This document shows positions 26,558 through 35,734 of a stretch of 64,000 bases of DNA, one piece after another. The stretch is from JAEXZL01 sp049943125 (GTDB taxonomy: Bacteria; Bacillota; Clostridia; Clostridiales; Clostridiaceae). Within the stretch, counting starts at the first letter, position 1. Each line of letters opens with the position of its first letter. The notes beneath the pieces are model-generated. The model made no database searches. It was not told where the DNA came from and saw only the letters and a list, made by a program, of their open reading frames with translations. The DNA is taken from the NCBI RefSeq assembly GCF_049943125.1, contig NZ_CP188040.1:806001-870000 (forward strand), read 5' to 3'. A program made the translations under genes and the position numbers.

Positions 26558-27607
26558 TTATTCTCCAACCATGATTTCATTAAATCTTTCAATAACAGCT
26601 TCCTTGTTCTTAGCAGCCCAGTCAAAATCGTAATCCACAAGCTTAATTTCACTTAAGGCTGGTAAGCCTTCAGGAGTTACATCACTACGTACTGGTCTTC
26701 TACCCCAGTCCTTATTCTGTGCTTCTTGAAATTCCTTTGAAGTCACATAGTCTATAAACAGCTTTGCATTAGCTTCATTAGGTGCGTTCTTTATAAGAGA
26801 AATACCATCGGGAACTGCAGAGGTGCCATCTGATGGATACACAAAGCCCACAGCAGCATTATCCTTGTATTGAACTGCAGCCTTCTCTAAGGTTAAGCCT
26901 ACAAAGAATTCTCCATCGGCAACCATCTTATGAGCCTTGGAGGAGGAATCTAAAATCTTGCCATCTAAGTTAGCATAAAGCTTTTCAACCATATCCCAAC
27001 CCTTTTCAGTACCACCATGTCCAAAGAGCATTGTTACAAGCTGAGTAAAAGCAGAACCTGATTTGGATGGAAGCACATAGGCAATCTTACCCTTCCACTC
27101 TGGATCAGTTAAATCTTCAAAGGATTCAGGCACTTCCATTCCAGCCTCTTCGATTAAGGTCTTATTATAAAATAAAACCATTGGCAAAGGACTTTCTCCA
27201 ATCCATAAATCATCAGCATCCTTATAAGCTTCATCAATAAATTCATCATTGGCTGATACATAAGGTGCAAAGTATTCCTTATATGCGGCTAAGGAATCAG
27301 CTCCTCCTCCCCATATAACATCTGCTATTGGGTTTTCACTTTCAGCTGAAATACGATTCAAAAGCTCTCCTGTACCTGCAGCAACTATCTCTACATCTAT
27401 ATCTGGATATTCTTCCATAAACATATTTATACCAGCATTTAACGGATCTGCATCATGAGGTGAATAAACTACTACAGTACCTGAAGGTTTTGAATCAGCA
27501 CCCTCACCAGTCTTCCCATCAGAACCCTTGTCCTTATTATCACTTCCACAGGCCGCAAGACTCAGGGCTAGTACGCCTGTAAGCATTAAGGTCAACACCT
27601 TTTTCAT
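26558..27607 (-). CDS. ABC transporter substrate-binding lipoprotein (AfuA/FbpA/PhnS type)
   Basis: About 349 residues from ATG at 27607, which has AAGGAG 8 bases upstream; the open frame runs on to 27772 but lacks signal-peptide character there. The signal peptide ends LSLAACGSD, a lipobox. GTVVVYSPHD and PMVLFYNKTLIEEAGMEVP place it with class-II binding proteins for Fe3+, aminoethylphosphonate, polyamine or sugar phosphate. No Tyr-Tyr pair typical of iron binders was noticed near the C-terminus (residues 250-349), which slightly favours an organic ligand. Confidence 0.82.
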   Translation of the reverse strand: MKKVLTLMLTGVLALSLAACGSDNKDKGSDGKTGEGADSKPSGTVVVYSPHDADPLNAGINMFMEEYPDIDVEIVAAGTGELLNRISAESENPIADVIWGGGADSLAAYKEYFAPYVSANDEFIDEAYKDADDLWIGESPLPMVLFYNKTLIEEAGMEVPESFEDLTDPEWKGKIAYVLPSKSGSAFTQLVTMLFGHGGTEKGWDMVEKLYANLDGKILDSSSKAHKMVADGEFFVGLTLEKAAVQYKDNAAVGFVYPSDGTSAVPDGISLIKNAPNEANAKLFIDYVTSKEFQEAQNKDWGRRPVRSDVTPEGLPALSEIKLVDYDFDWAAKNKEAVIERFNEIMVGE

Positions 27608-27783
27608 TCCATACACTCCTTTAATATCCATATAATATTTCCTAATAAATCCAGTATACTCCTTTTGTAAACATTTACCTATATGAGAATTCTGCTCTTT
27701 CTTTTGTGATTCTGACCTGTTGGAATATAATTTACATTTTGTTTTTTTACATAGTAATAAAAAATAACGCAAACAACAATTTT

Positions 27784-27827
27784 AGGGGCTGTCGCTTAGC
27801 GATTGAAAAATCGCAGGCGAAGCCCCT
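27784..27827. repeat. Long imperfect hairpin upstream of the importer operon
   Basis: AGGGGCT/AGCCCCT outer arms, a TCGC/GCGA middle stem and a GCGAT/ATCGC inner stem form one long hairpin 177 bp upstream of the binding-protein start. No T-run follows on either strand. It may be an mRNA leader structure, a former terminator or a short palindromic repeat. Confidence 0.5.
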
Positions 27828-27859
27828 CTAACCTTAGACATTGGATTTTTGCTAAATAG

Positions 27860-28123
27860 CTAGAAAGTACCATTCCTCTTAAAAATGAATTTCATGACTA
27901 TCTGTTATATTTTAAGGATAACTGTTCTTCTCAAAGGGAGCTCATTTCAAAATACTGCTCCTATCTTTTGGATCTAGACTACGTTAACTACATAAATAAA
28001 AGCTACAGTAAAATATTCAGAAAGCTGCTTCATATAGTTACTGATGATAAACTAACCTATGCTTTAAAAAGCTGTAAAGACATTTCAGATATTGAAACTC
28101 TTCTCTTCAACTTAAGTAACTGA
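27860..28123 (+). pseudogene. Remnant open frame of an unknown gene
   Basis: Between an in-frame TAG at 27857 and a TGA at 28121 lies an 87-codon open frame without an ATG, GTG or TTG start at a sensible place and without a ribosome site. The translation looks protein-like (amphipathic, with SQRELISKYCSYLLDLDYV and KLLHIVTDDKLTYALKSC). It reads as the C-terminal end of a decayed gene on the plus strand. No family was recognised. Confidence 0.4.
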
Positions 28124-28138
28124 TTATGATTAATAAAA

Positions 28139-28177
28139 AATCTCACTTTTCTATAGCTATCACGGAAAAGTGAGATT
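28139..28177 (-). terminator. Intrinsic terminator of the sugar-acid operon
   Basis: Perfect 13-bp stem (28139-28151 with 28165-28177) followed on the minus strand by TTTTTATTAAT, 12 bp past the gnd stop codon. Confidence 0.88.
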
Positions 28178-28188
28178 CAAAACCTTCT

Positions 28189-29601
28189 TTACCACTCAGT
28201 GTGAAAAAAGCTCCCCCTATCCTTATCTATTCTCTGATAAGTATGTCCTCCAAAATAATCTCTCTGAGCTTGTAATAGGTTAGCTGGTAGCTTTTCTGTT
28301 CTGTAGCTATCAAAGTAAGAGATTGCGCTGCTTAAGGCAGGTACGGCTATCCCCATAGAAATTGCCGTGATTACTACCTTTCTAAGCGCCTGCTGATATG
28401 ACAATAGAACCTCTTTAAAATAACCATCTAACATTATATTGGAGAGCTCTGGATTGTTTTCATAGGCTTTCTTTATCTTATCTAATAATGCAGCCCTGAT
28501 TATACAGCCACCTCTAAAGACTGAGGCTATATTCCCTAAGTTTAAGCTCCATTTATATTCCTTAGAGGCTGCTCTCATAAGAGAAAAGCCCTGGGCGTAG
28601 CAGCATATACTACTTACATAAAAAGCTTGTCTCAGAGATTCAATAAACTCCAATTCATCTAGTTCAATACCCTTTTCAATCTCTGCAGATAAGACCCGGC
28701 TGGCCTCTACTCTCTCTTCCTTCATAGAGGAAAGGTACCTAGAGAATACTGATTCTGTAATTATTGGAACCGGAACGCCTAAATTTAATGCACTTTCACT
28801 GCTCCACTTCCCTGTCCCCTTTTCTCCTGCTACATCGAGGATTAAATCTATCATGGGCTTTTGAGAGTCAGTGTCTAGCTTCTTGAATATCTTTGAGGTA
28901 ATTTCTACAAGATAGCTATTGAGTTCTCCATTATTCCACTGAGCAAACAGATCACTAATTTCATCATTGGAAAGCTTCAGAGCGCCCTTTAATAAGGCAT
29001 ATATTTCACAGATTAACTCCATATCACCATACTCTATGCCATTATGAACCATTTTAACATAATGCCCCGCACCACTATCTCCAATATAGGTGCAGCAGGG
29101 TTCATTCCCTACCTTAGCGGCAATGGCCATAAGTATGGGCTCTATGGACTTATAAACTTCTAGATCACCACCAGGCATCAGAGAAGGCCCCTTCAGAGCT
29201 CCCTCTGCTCCTCCGGAGACACCAACATCTATAAAATTATATCCCTGTGCCTCTAGTTGTGTCCTTCTCCTCATACTGTCATGAAAATAAGAATTACCGC
29301 AGTCTATGATAATATCCCCAGGGGTAATATATTTCTTTAGCTCCTCAATTACATTTTCTACAGCTTTTCCAGCCTTAATCATAAGAATGATTTTTCTAGG
29401 TGATTCTAGAGATTCTACAAAGCTTTTCAAGGAATCACTTATCAAGATATCCTTCCCCTTAGAAACAACCCTCATCCTGTTTAGGCTATCTAGACTGATA
29501 TCATAAACGGAAACAGAAAAACCCTTATCCTCTATGTTTAGCGCCAGGTTTCCGCCCATGACACCAACACCTATTATTCCTACCTGCAATCCTCTTGTCA
29601 T
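28189..29601 (-). CDS. gnd: 6-phosphogluconate dehydrogenase, decarboxylating
   Basis: About 470 residues, the full length of the long-chain family. NAD(P) site GIIGVGVMGGNLA, substrate loop GVSGGAEGALKGPSLMPGG, catalytic KMVHNGIEYGDMEL, and the C-terminal tail with AQRDYFGGHTYQR. It converts 6-phosphogluconate to ribulose 5-phosphate, CO2 and NAD(P)H in the cytosol. ATG at 29601 is preferred because GGAGGA lies 7 bases upstream. It is last in the sugar-acid operon, after an FGGY kinase that could supply 6-phosphogluconate from gluconate. Confidence 0.93.
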   Translation of the reverse strand: MTRGLQVGIIGVGVMGGNLALNIEDKGFSVSVYDISLDSLNRMRVVSKGKDILISDSLKSFVESLESPRKIILMIKAGKAVENVIEELKKYITPGDIIIDCGNSYFHDSMRRRTQLEAQGYNFIDVGVSGGAEGALKGPSLMPGGDLEVYKSIEPILMAIAAKVGNEPCCTYIGDSGAGHYVKMVHNGIEYGDMELICEIYALLKGALKLSNDEISDLFAQWNNGELNSYLVEITSKIFKKLDTDSQKPMIDLILDVAGEKGTGKWSSESALNLGVPVPIITESVFSRYLSSMKEERVEASRVLSAEIEKGIELDELEFIESLRQAFYVSSICCYAQGFSLMRAASKEYKWSLNLGNIASVFRGGCIIRAALLDKIKKAYENNPELSNIMLDGYFKEVLLSYQQALRKVVITAISMGIAVPALSSAISYFDSYRTEKLPANLLQAQRDYFGGHTYQRIDKDRGSFFHTEW

Positions 29602-29717
29602 CTTCATTCCTCCTAAAGCTTTAATTAAAATACAAGGACCCTAAGCTGCGCCTAGAATCCTTTCATCCTTTTGTATCATACAAATTAAAAATATATCTTA
29701 TATACAATCTATGCGGA

Positions 29718-31133
29718 TTATATATTATGCTCATACACTTCTTTATAGCGTGCATATCTTTTCATATACTCTTCCCTTTTTTCTCTCCTTGGATAGATTA
29801 CTTCACCGATCTCACTGTTAAACTGGTCCAGGCTGTTTATACCTCCTCCCAACTCTAGTGCCAGTGCAGCTCCACCCATCAGGGACATTTGCTTTTCCTT
29901 GGAGCATTCCATTTCTCTTCCAAAGATATCACAGCACATTTGTGTCCACATTTTTGAATTAAGTATACCTCCAGATAGCTTTATCTTATCAGGTTCCTTA
30001 TCTTCTTTGCATAACACCTCATAGCACTGATACAGGTTAAAGATAACTCCTTCAATAGTACTATAATATAGCTCCAAGTTAGAATGCTGACTATTCATAT
30101 CATAAAAAGATGCTTTTCTTCCATCATTCCATCCAGGGCAGCGTTCTCCATACAAGAATGGAAGAAATATTGGTTTATCTTTCATATCAAGATTTTGTAT
30201 TTCCATATCCTCATAGGCAGTACCAGATGGGAAATACTTATCCTTTAACCAATCAACGCAGTTACAGGCTCCAGAGGTAGCTGCTCCACTAAGCCAGCTA
30301 ACTGGTGATAAATAGCACCAGGTACTAGGAGGATCAGGAATAACCGGCTTAGAGGTTGACATTCGCAGAGCAGCACTGGTTCCTATGGATAGGGTCATAA
30401 CACCATCTTTAAGCGCTCCAGCTCCAACTTGATTTAAGGCTCCATCAGGCTGAGCAGTTAACACTGGTATTCCAGCCTTAAGACCAAGAAGCTCTGCTCC
30501 TTCCTTTGAAAGAGGCCTTAGCTCACGATAGGTTGTAACTCTTCCCAACTGATTTTTATTGATTCCTAAAAGATCAAGAACCTCCTGAGATAGCTCCTTT
30601 GAATGTATATCTAGTAGCCCTGATCCTGATGCCATGCTTTCTGAAAGAAGAAATTCTCCCGTAAGACGATAGTAATTATATGTACCCTGACCCATGAAAT
30701 GATAATCCGATAGCTTTAATCCCTGGTTTTGCAAATCCATTAGTTTAAATACAGGATATATGGCATTAACCATGCATCCGGTGGTGTTATAAAACCATTT
30801 TGTAAAATCTTTATCCTTTCTGAGCTTCTGAGCGATATAAGAAGCTTCTGTGTGAGCCCAGGTAAAGGATTTTGTCACTGGTTTAAACTTCTTATCACAG
30901 GCAAATACACTATGCCATGTACCAGAAATTGCAATCATATCTATAGACTTATCTTTTGACACCTTTTTACCTGCTTCAATAGTTCGCAGAAAAACCTGCT
31001 CCGGATCCTGTATGCTTATATTGCCACACTTTCCATCATATTGCTCTGTAATTATTTCACAAACACCCTCAGTGTCGCTATACAGCATAGCCTTTGCTGA
31101 TGAGGTACTAGATTCTAATACAAGAATTTGCAT
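29718..31133 (-). CDS. FGGY-family carbohydrate kinase (gluconate/xylulose kinase-like)
   Basis: 471 residues. N-terminal half LVLESSTSSAKAML carries the ATPase fold's first loop. ISGTWHSVF, TAQPDGALNQVGAGAL and IGTSAALR are in the middle, and LSGGILNSKMWTQMCCDIFG plus MGGAALALE form the C-terminal half. The family phosphorylates sugars or sugar acids. Placement next to gnd favours gluconokinase, giving 6-phosphogluconate; the sequence alone does not prove it. A 110-bp gap without a clear terminator separates it from gnd. Confidence 0.82.
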   Translation of the reverse strand: MQILVLESSTSSAKAMLYSDTEGVCEIITEQYDGKCGNISIQDPEQVFLRTIEAGKKVSKDKSIDMIAISGTWHSVFACDKKFKPVTKSFTWAHTEASYIAQKLRKDKDFTKWFYNTTGCMVNAIYPVFKLMDLQNQGLKLSDYHFMGQGTYNYYRLTGEFLLSESMASGSGLLDIHSKELSQEVLDLLGINKNQLGRVTTYRELRPLSKEGAELLGLKAGIPVLTAQPDGALNQVGAGALKDGVMTLSIGTSAALRMSTSKPVIPDPPSTWCYLSPVSWLSGAATSGACNCVDWLKDKYFPSGTAYEDMEIQNLDMKDKPIFLPFLYGERCPGWNDGRKASFYDMNSQHSNLELYYSTIEGVIFNLYQCYEVLCKEDKEPDKIKLSGGILNSKMWTQMCCDIFGREMECSKEKQMSLMGGAALALELGGGINSLDQFNSEIGEVIYPRREKREEYMKRYARYKEVYEHNI

Positions 31134-31172
31134 ATTATTGCTCCCCCATACTGATATTCATACTATATCCTA

Positions 31173-31928
31173 TTATCTATTTAAGTAGCCGCCATCCACA
31201 GGGATTACTGCACCATTGAGATAATCTGATGCTTTGGAGGAAAGGAATACTACTGTTCCCTTCATATCATCAGGAGTACCCCAGCGTCCTGCAGGAATTC
31301 TGCTTAAAATCTCATTGTTTCTAACAGGGTCTTGTATAAGTCCTGTGTTCATATCTGTAGCCATATATCCCGGAGCAATGGCATTTATATTTATATTCTT
31401 TCCTGCTAGCTCATTAGCAAAAGCCTTAGTAAACTGTGCTACACCACCCTTACTAGCTGCATAGGCTGGTACAGTATAGCCTCCAAAGAAGCTTAGCATG
31501 GATGCAATATTAACTATTTTTCCTCCACCATTTTTTAAGAATTCTCTTACGGCCAGCTGACACAATGCGAAGGCTGCTGTAAGATTTATATCTAAAACAA
31601 AATTCCAGTCCTCTAATGGGAATTCTTCACACTTGTGACGGCGCTGAACTCCAGCACCATTAACTAGAATATCAAGGCCTCCCATTTTTTCAACAGCTTC
31701 GGAGAAGGCCTTTTCTCTAGCCTCTCTATCACCGATATTTACTCTGATGCCATGGCACTTATAGCCCTTATTAGTATACTCCTCAGCCACTGCTTCTGTA
31801 GCTGGTGATAGATCCAAGATAGTTACCTCTACACCTGCCTCCATAAGTCCTTCTGCCATACCTCTGCTTAATCCCTGAGCCGCACCAGTGACAATAGCTT
31901 TCTTTCCTGATATATCAAATATATTCAT
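31173..31928 (-). CDS. SDR-family dehydrogenase, KduD/gluconate 5-dehydrogenase-like
   Basis: 251 residues. Cofactor loop VTGAAQGLSRGMA, NGAG motif in ILVNGAGVQRR, catalytic Ser in NIASMLSFFGG, YAASK (Tyr and Lys) and the C-terminal PVDGGYL. The short-chain reductases KduD (2-dehydro-3-deoxygluconate 5-dehydrogenase) and gluconate 5-dehydrogenase share this form. ATG at 31928 has AAAGGGG 8 bases upstream. It probably interconverts a keto and hydroxy sugar acid with NAD(P)H. Which of the two activities it has is open. Confidence 0.8.
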   Translation of the reverse strand: MNIFDISGKKAIVTGAAQGLSRGMAEGLMEAGVEVTILDLSPATEAVAEEYTNKGYKCHGIRVNIGDREAREKAFSEAVEKMGGLDILVNGAGVQRRHKCEEFPLEDWNFVLDINLTAAFALCQLAVREFLKNGGGKIVNIASMLSFFGGYTVPAYAASKGGVAQFTKAFANELAGKNININAIAPGYMATDMNTGLIQDPVRNNEILSRIPAGRWGTPDDMKGTVVFLSSKASDYLNGAVIPVDGGYLNR

Positions 31929-31989
31929 ATTACGATCCCCTTTCATAAATCAATTGTTTCAAATCGTTTTACCATTAATTCTAAGATAG

Positions 31990-32781
31990 TTACTCATACA
32001 TAGGGTCAAGAACTGCTAGGTCATAGCTCCTACTTTCAGGAGTAAAGGCTGCCAAAGCCCAGAAATATGCATTTCTAGTAGAAGGGCTAGCTACTGTGGG
32101 ATGATAGCCACGAGGAGCCAGTATCATGGTACCAGAATGTACAACATGAGCTACCACATCCTCTACCTCTCCGCTTTTAAGATAGCTGAGATGCAGACCA
32201 AACTCTGGGTATGGCATATCAAAATAACAATAAGCTTCTTCTAAATCCTTTTCATGCTGATGTGGAGGCCAGCTTGTCCAGGTTCCTGTTCCTCCCCAAG
32301 TTAATCCACAGATGAGCCTTGAGGCTGGTGTCTTTGGATCTAGAGTAAACATAACCTCTCTCTGTCCTGCTCCTGAGCCATGAATCTGATGTATATCACC
32401 AATAGGTAGAGAAATATCAAATTTTCTGAAGGAGGCTTCTCCTATTCCAGAGTATTCTGCTCCTGCTATATAGAATATACAATCACCAATAGCCTCAATC
32501 TTCACAGAGTTTTCAGCTGGTATATAGAAGGCATCAAATTTATCCATGGTAGTATCCAAAAGAGGATTCCCAGAAATTGTAGCCTTTCCTGATATTAAAA
32601 CAGCATTCATTTCCAGATTCTTAGCTTCTAAAGTATAAGCCTGTCCAGCTAGTAGATTTAAACGATAAATGTGTATAGCACTGCAATCAGCTTTTCCTGG
32701 TACTATAACCTCATGAAACCCTGGCTCCTCACTGGAGTTAAACTTCCATTTTTTTAATCTATCAACATTTTCATTATTCAT
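31990..32781 (-). CDS. IolB/KduI-family cupin isomerase
   Basis: About 263 residues with two cupin halves. The metal site is visible as WPPHQHEKDLEEAYCYF (two His and a Glu), with a further His in APRGYHPTVA. The length and this motif match IolB (5-deoxyglucuronate isomerase) more than KduI. No other iol genes are present in the window, so the substrate is likely another keto-uronate of the same operon. It lies between the TRAP transporter and the SDR dehydrogenase, as kduI does beside kduD in pectin-degradation operons. Confidence 0.75.
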   Translation of the reverse strand: MNNENVDRLKKWKFNSSEEPGFHEVIVPGKADCSAIHIYRLNLLAGQAYTLEAKNLEMNAVLISGKATISGNPLLDTTMDKFDAFYIPAENSVKIEAIGDCIFYIAGAEYSGIGEASFRKFDISLPIGDIHQIHGSGAGQREVMFTLDPKTPASRLICGLTWGGTGTWTSWPPHQHEKDLEEAYCYFDMPYPEFGLHLSYLKSGEVEDVVAHVVHSGTMILAPRGYHPTVASPSTRNAYFWALAAFTPESRSYDLAVLDPMYE

Positions 32782-32815
32782 TATCACTCATCACCTCAAT
32801 TTTTTCTTAGGTTAT

Positions 32816-34084
32816 CTACAGAAATAAGGAACTAATCTGCGGGAAGAATACACAGAGATACAGTACAATCATAAAACCGATATAGTAAGGAATTTCCCCT
32901 CTCACAATATCTCCAACCTTTAGCTTAGAGATACTCGCTGCTGCAAATATGTTAACAGCAACAGGAGGGTCCATAGTTCCTAATACATTGGACAAGGAAA
33001 CAATCATTCCAAAGTAAACTGGGTCAATGCCTAGACTTTGTGCAATTGGCCAAAATATTGGAACTAAAAGAACTGCTGTTGCAATTCCTTCAAGGAAGGT
33101 ACCAAATATCTGCAGGATAATACAAACAAGGAAAGCAAATAATATAGGAGATAGATTCATTCCTAAAACCCAGTTAACAACTTCAGTGGAAGCACCGGAG
33201 AAGGTGAAAACCCATGAGAAGGCTGTTGAGCTTGCTATTATAAACAGCACTAAAGCGCTGCTCTTTGCTGAGTCAAGAAATATAGGTATTACATGACTAG
33301 GCTTCAATTCTCTATATACAAACATTCCTACTATAAAGGAATATACAACAGCTACAGCAGCAGATTCAGTAGGAGTCATTATGCCAGAGTAAATTCCTCC
33401 AAGTATTATTACGGGACAAAAAATCGCTGGAAGAGCCTTTATCACTGATGAAAAGAGACTCTTTACATTTATCTTTTTGTTGCTCTTAGGCCAGTTTTCC
33501 TTCTTTGCTAAAAAAGCAGTAATACCGCAAAGCATAACTATAAGAATTCCACCCCATATAACCCCCGCCTTAAACATGTCTCCAACAGAGGTATTAGTCA
33601 TGGTGCAGTATATTACCATGATGATACTTGGAGGAATTATAGGACCAAGACCGCCTGATACAGTGAGAAGACCAGCAGCTCTCTTTTCAGGATAGCCAAG
33701 CTTCTTCATTTCTGGATAGAAAATAGAACCTATAGCAAGAACTGTTGCTGGTGCAGAGCCTGATAGGGCTGCAAAGAATGCACAGGCAAATATTACAGCA
33801 TAGGCCATTCCACCTCTAATATTTCCGCATATATCATTGCACAGCTCGCAAAGCCTTCGGGAAATACCTCCCTGAGTCATGATATTTCCGGCAAGGATAA
33901 AGAAAGGTATTGCCATAGTAGATGTGGAATCCAGAGCTGTAAACATTCTCTGAGCAACTACAGCTAGTGGTATATCAAAGGGTAATACAGCGGCCATAGT
34001 AGCTGCTCCAACAGCCATGGAAATTGGCACACCGATAATCATAAGTACCGCCATTACTCCAATTAAAATAAATACTGTATTCAT
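32816..34084 (-). CDS. dctM: TRAP transporter large permease (DctM)
   Basis: 422 residues, about 12 membrane segments. DctM features include the conserved GAIFYPEM-like region (AIGSIFYPEMKKLGYP), AAGLLTVSGGLGPIIPPS and NVLGTMDPPVAVNIFAA. ATG at 34084 is chosen; it overlaps the DctQ stop by a few bases with AGGTG upstream. It takes up organic acids with sodium or proton flow, working with DctQ and the DctP lipoprotein encoded just upstream. Confidence 0.92.
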   Translation of the reverse strand: MNTVFILIGVMAVLMIIGVPISMAVGAATMAAVLPFDIPLAVVAQRMFTALDSTSTMAIPFFILAGNIMTQGGISRRLCELCNDICGNIRGGMAYAVIFACAFFAALSGSAPATVLAIGSIFYPEMKKLGYPEKRAAGLLTVSGGLGPIIPPSIIMVIYCTMTNTSVGDMFKAGVIWGGILIVMLCGITAFLAKKENWPKSNKKINVKSLFSSVIKALPAIFCPVIILGGIYSGIMTPTESAAVAVVYSFIVGMFVYRELKPSHVIPIFLDSAKSSALVLFIIASSTAFSWVFTFSGASTEVVNWVLGMNLSPILFAFLVCIILQIFGTFLEGIATAVLLVPIFWPIAQSLGIDPVYFGMIVSLSNVLGTMDPPVAVNIFAAASISKLKVGDIVRGEIPYYIGFMIVLYLCVFFPQISSLFL

Positions 34085-34085
34085 A

Positions 34086-34592
34086 CTACACCTCACCTTC
34101 CTTTCTTGGTTTAAATAAATCAATTATCATTACTATCAATGAAAATCCCTGTACTGCAACAATAATAGAAAATGCAAAAGGAAGGGCAAAGTATGGCACA
34201 CACATAGGTATTCCCAATCCTGGGGTCATCTGTCCATTATTAACCTGATTCATTACAAGTTCAAAAGAAGTTACTAATATAATTGCTGAAAATACTACTG
34301 TTATTAGCTTTGCAATAATAAGAATACATTGTTTTGCTATTCCTTTAAATTTATTAGTGAAGGCAACAATTGATAATTGGGTTCCGTCTCTCAGACCTGC
34401 TTCAGCTCCTAGTAGCGCCATGTATACCATGCAGTATCTAGCAAGCTCCTCAAACCAGGATACACCTGCATGGACAAAATTACGATTAACTACCTGGGCA
34501 AAGGATGTTAGTACCATAATTATAAAAGCAAGGATCATGATAGCATCTTCAATTTTCTGCAAATATTGTAGGTATTTTTTCATGTAATCCAT
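34086..34592 (-). CDS. dctQ: TRAP transporter small permease (DctQ)
   Basis: 168 residues with four membrane segments, the usual size. The second segment pair contains NRNFVHAGVSWFEELARYCMVYM, matching the conserved W-x-EE-x-x-R/Y core of DctQ. It pairs with the large permease encoded immediately downstream. Confidence 0.9.
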   Translation of the reverse strand: MDYMKKYLQYLQKIEDAIMILAFIIMVLTSFAQVVNRNFVHAGVSWFEELARYCMVYMALLGAEAGLRDGTQLSIVAFTNKFKGIAKQCILIIAKLITVVFSAIILVTSFELVMNQVNNGQMTPGLGIPMCVPYFALPFAFSIIVAVQGFSLIVMIIDLFKPRKEGEV

Positions 34593-34662
34593 TTCCTCCT
34601 TTTCACTATATAACCAAGGGGAGGATGCTAAAGCATCCTCTCCAAATTATCTATCTTGTGAA

Positions 34663-35664
34663 CTATTTACCTGCCTCAATCATCTTTAACCAATCTTGAT
34701 TAAGATTAACCTTTGTACCTTCTAGTGCTGCATCCATTTTTTCCTTAATAGTATCTTTATCAATATCATAGAAGGTTACTCCAAGCTTCTTAAGCTCATC
34801 CACAGCTTCCTCATTAGCCTCTACCAGATATTGACGCTGAGCTTCGCAGCCTTTCTTTACTGCTTCTACGAAAGGTTCCTTGAGATCATCAGGAATCTTA
34901 TTCCATGCAGTATCAGAAACACCGATACCTATAAATACAAATAAATGATCTGTATAGGTTATGTGTGGAGTTACGTCATAGAAGTTATTAGTAAGCACAT
35001 TAGCTACAGCATTTTCACCAGCCTCAATGGTCTTTTGTTGAAGGGCTGTGAACTGATCACCAGCTGCCATAGGAGTTGCTATCGCTCCAATAGCATTAAA
35101 TGCAGCGATATGAGTATCGTTTTCCATGGTCCTAATCTTTAAACCTTCAAAATCTTCAATTGTCTCAATTGGTCTGCTGGAAAATACATTTCTAAAGCCT
35201 GATTCCATCCAGCCTACCATATGTATGCCCATTGCTTCTGCCTTTTCTGCAATAGCATCTCCCAGTTCTCCATCAATAACACTATGTGCCTCTTCTGCAG
35301 TAGCAAAGAGATATGGCTGATCCAAAACCTTCATTTCTGGAATGAAGGCAGACATAACAGAGTTAGCTGCTGTTGTAATATCAATAGTTCCCATTGATGC
35401 ACCTTCCCAGCAATCTCTTTCATTACCTAACTGGCTGTTTGGATAAATAGATATCTTGATTTTTCCGTCAGTGGCTGCATCCACCTCTTCTGCAATCTTT
35501 TGTGCTCCCTTATAATAGTTACTGGTTTCACTATCTACCATGGCAAATTTTAGATTGATAACCCCTTCTTCATCTGAGCCAGCTTCCTTTCCGCAACCAC
35601 TAAAAAAGGCTACCATTATTATCATAGCAATACATAGTGAGATAATTTTCTTACCAAATTTCAT
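34663..35664 (-). CDS. dctP: TRAP transporter substrate-binding lipoprotein (DctP)
   Basis: 333 residues. The lipobox FFSGC ends the signal peptide. KFAMVDSETSNYYKGAQKIAEEV, a ligand-binding Arg in LKIRTMENDTH, and AGENAVANVLTNNFYDV match the DctP family, which carries C4-dicarboxylates, sialic acid, uronates and other sugar acids. In this operon the ligand is most likely a hexonate or hexuronate. It has a weak palindrome after its stop, with 70 bp to dctQ. Confidence 0.9.
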   Translation of the reverse strand: MKFGKKIISLCIAMIIMVAFFSGCGKEAGSDEEGVINLKFAMVDSETSNYYKGAQKIAEEVDAATDGKIKISIYPNSQLGNERDCWEGASMGTIDITTAANSVMSAFIPEMKVLDQPYLFATAEEAHSVIDGELGDAIAEKAEAMGIHMVGWMESGFRNVFSSRPIETIEDFEGLKIRTMENDTHIAAFNAIGAIATPMAAGDQFTALQQKTIEAGENAVANVLTNNFYDVTPHITYTDHLFVFIGIGVSDTAWNKIPDDLKEPFVEAVKKGCEAQRQYLVEANEEAVDELKKLGVTFYDIDKDTIKEKMDAALEGTKVNLNQDWLKMIEAGK

Positions 35665-35734
35665 AAATATACCCCCGTAATATTATTTTATTTCAACTCC
35701 ATGAGTGGAGTTTAAATACTTAGTTTTCCTGCAA

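Noticed and set aside
23135..27607. 2-aminoethylphosphonate uptake with phosphonatase (PhnX)
   Set aside because: The HAD protein has the DxGNV motif of YihX-like phosphatases, and no PhnW transaminase is present.
27608..27772. N-terminal extension of the importer binding protein
   Set aside because: The 55 extra residues are Lys/Cys-rich and would bury the lipoprotein signal peptide; ATG at 27607 has AAGGAG.
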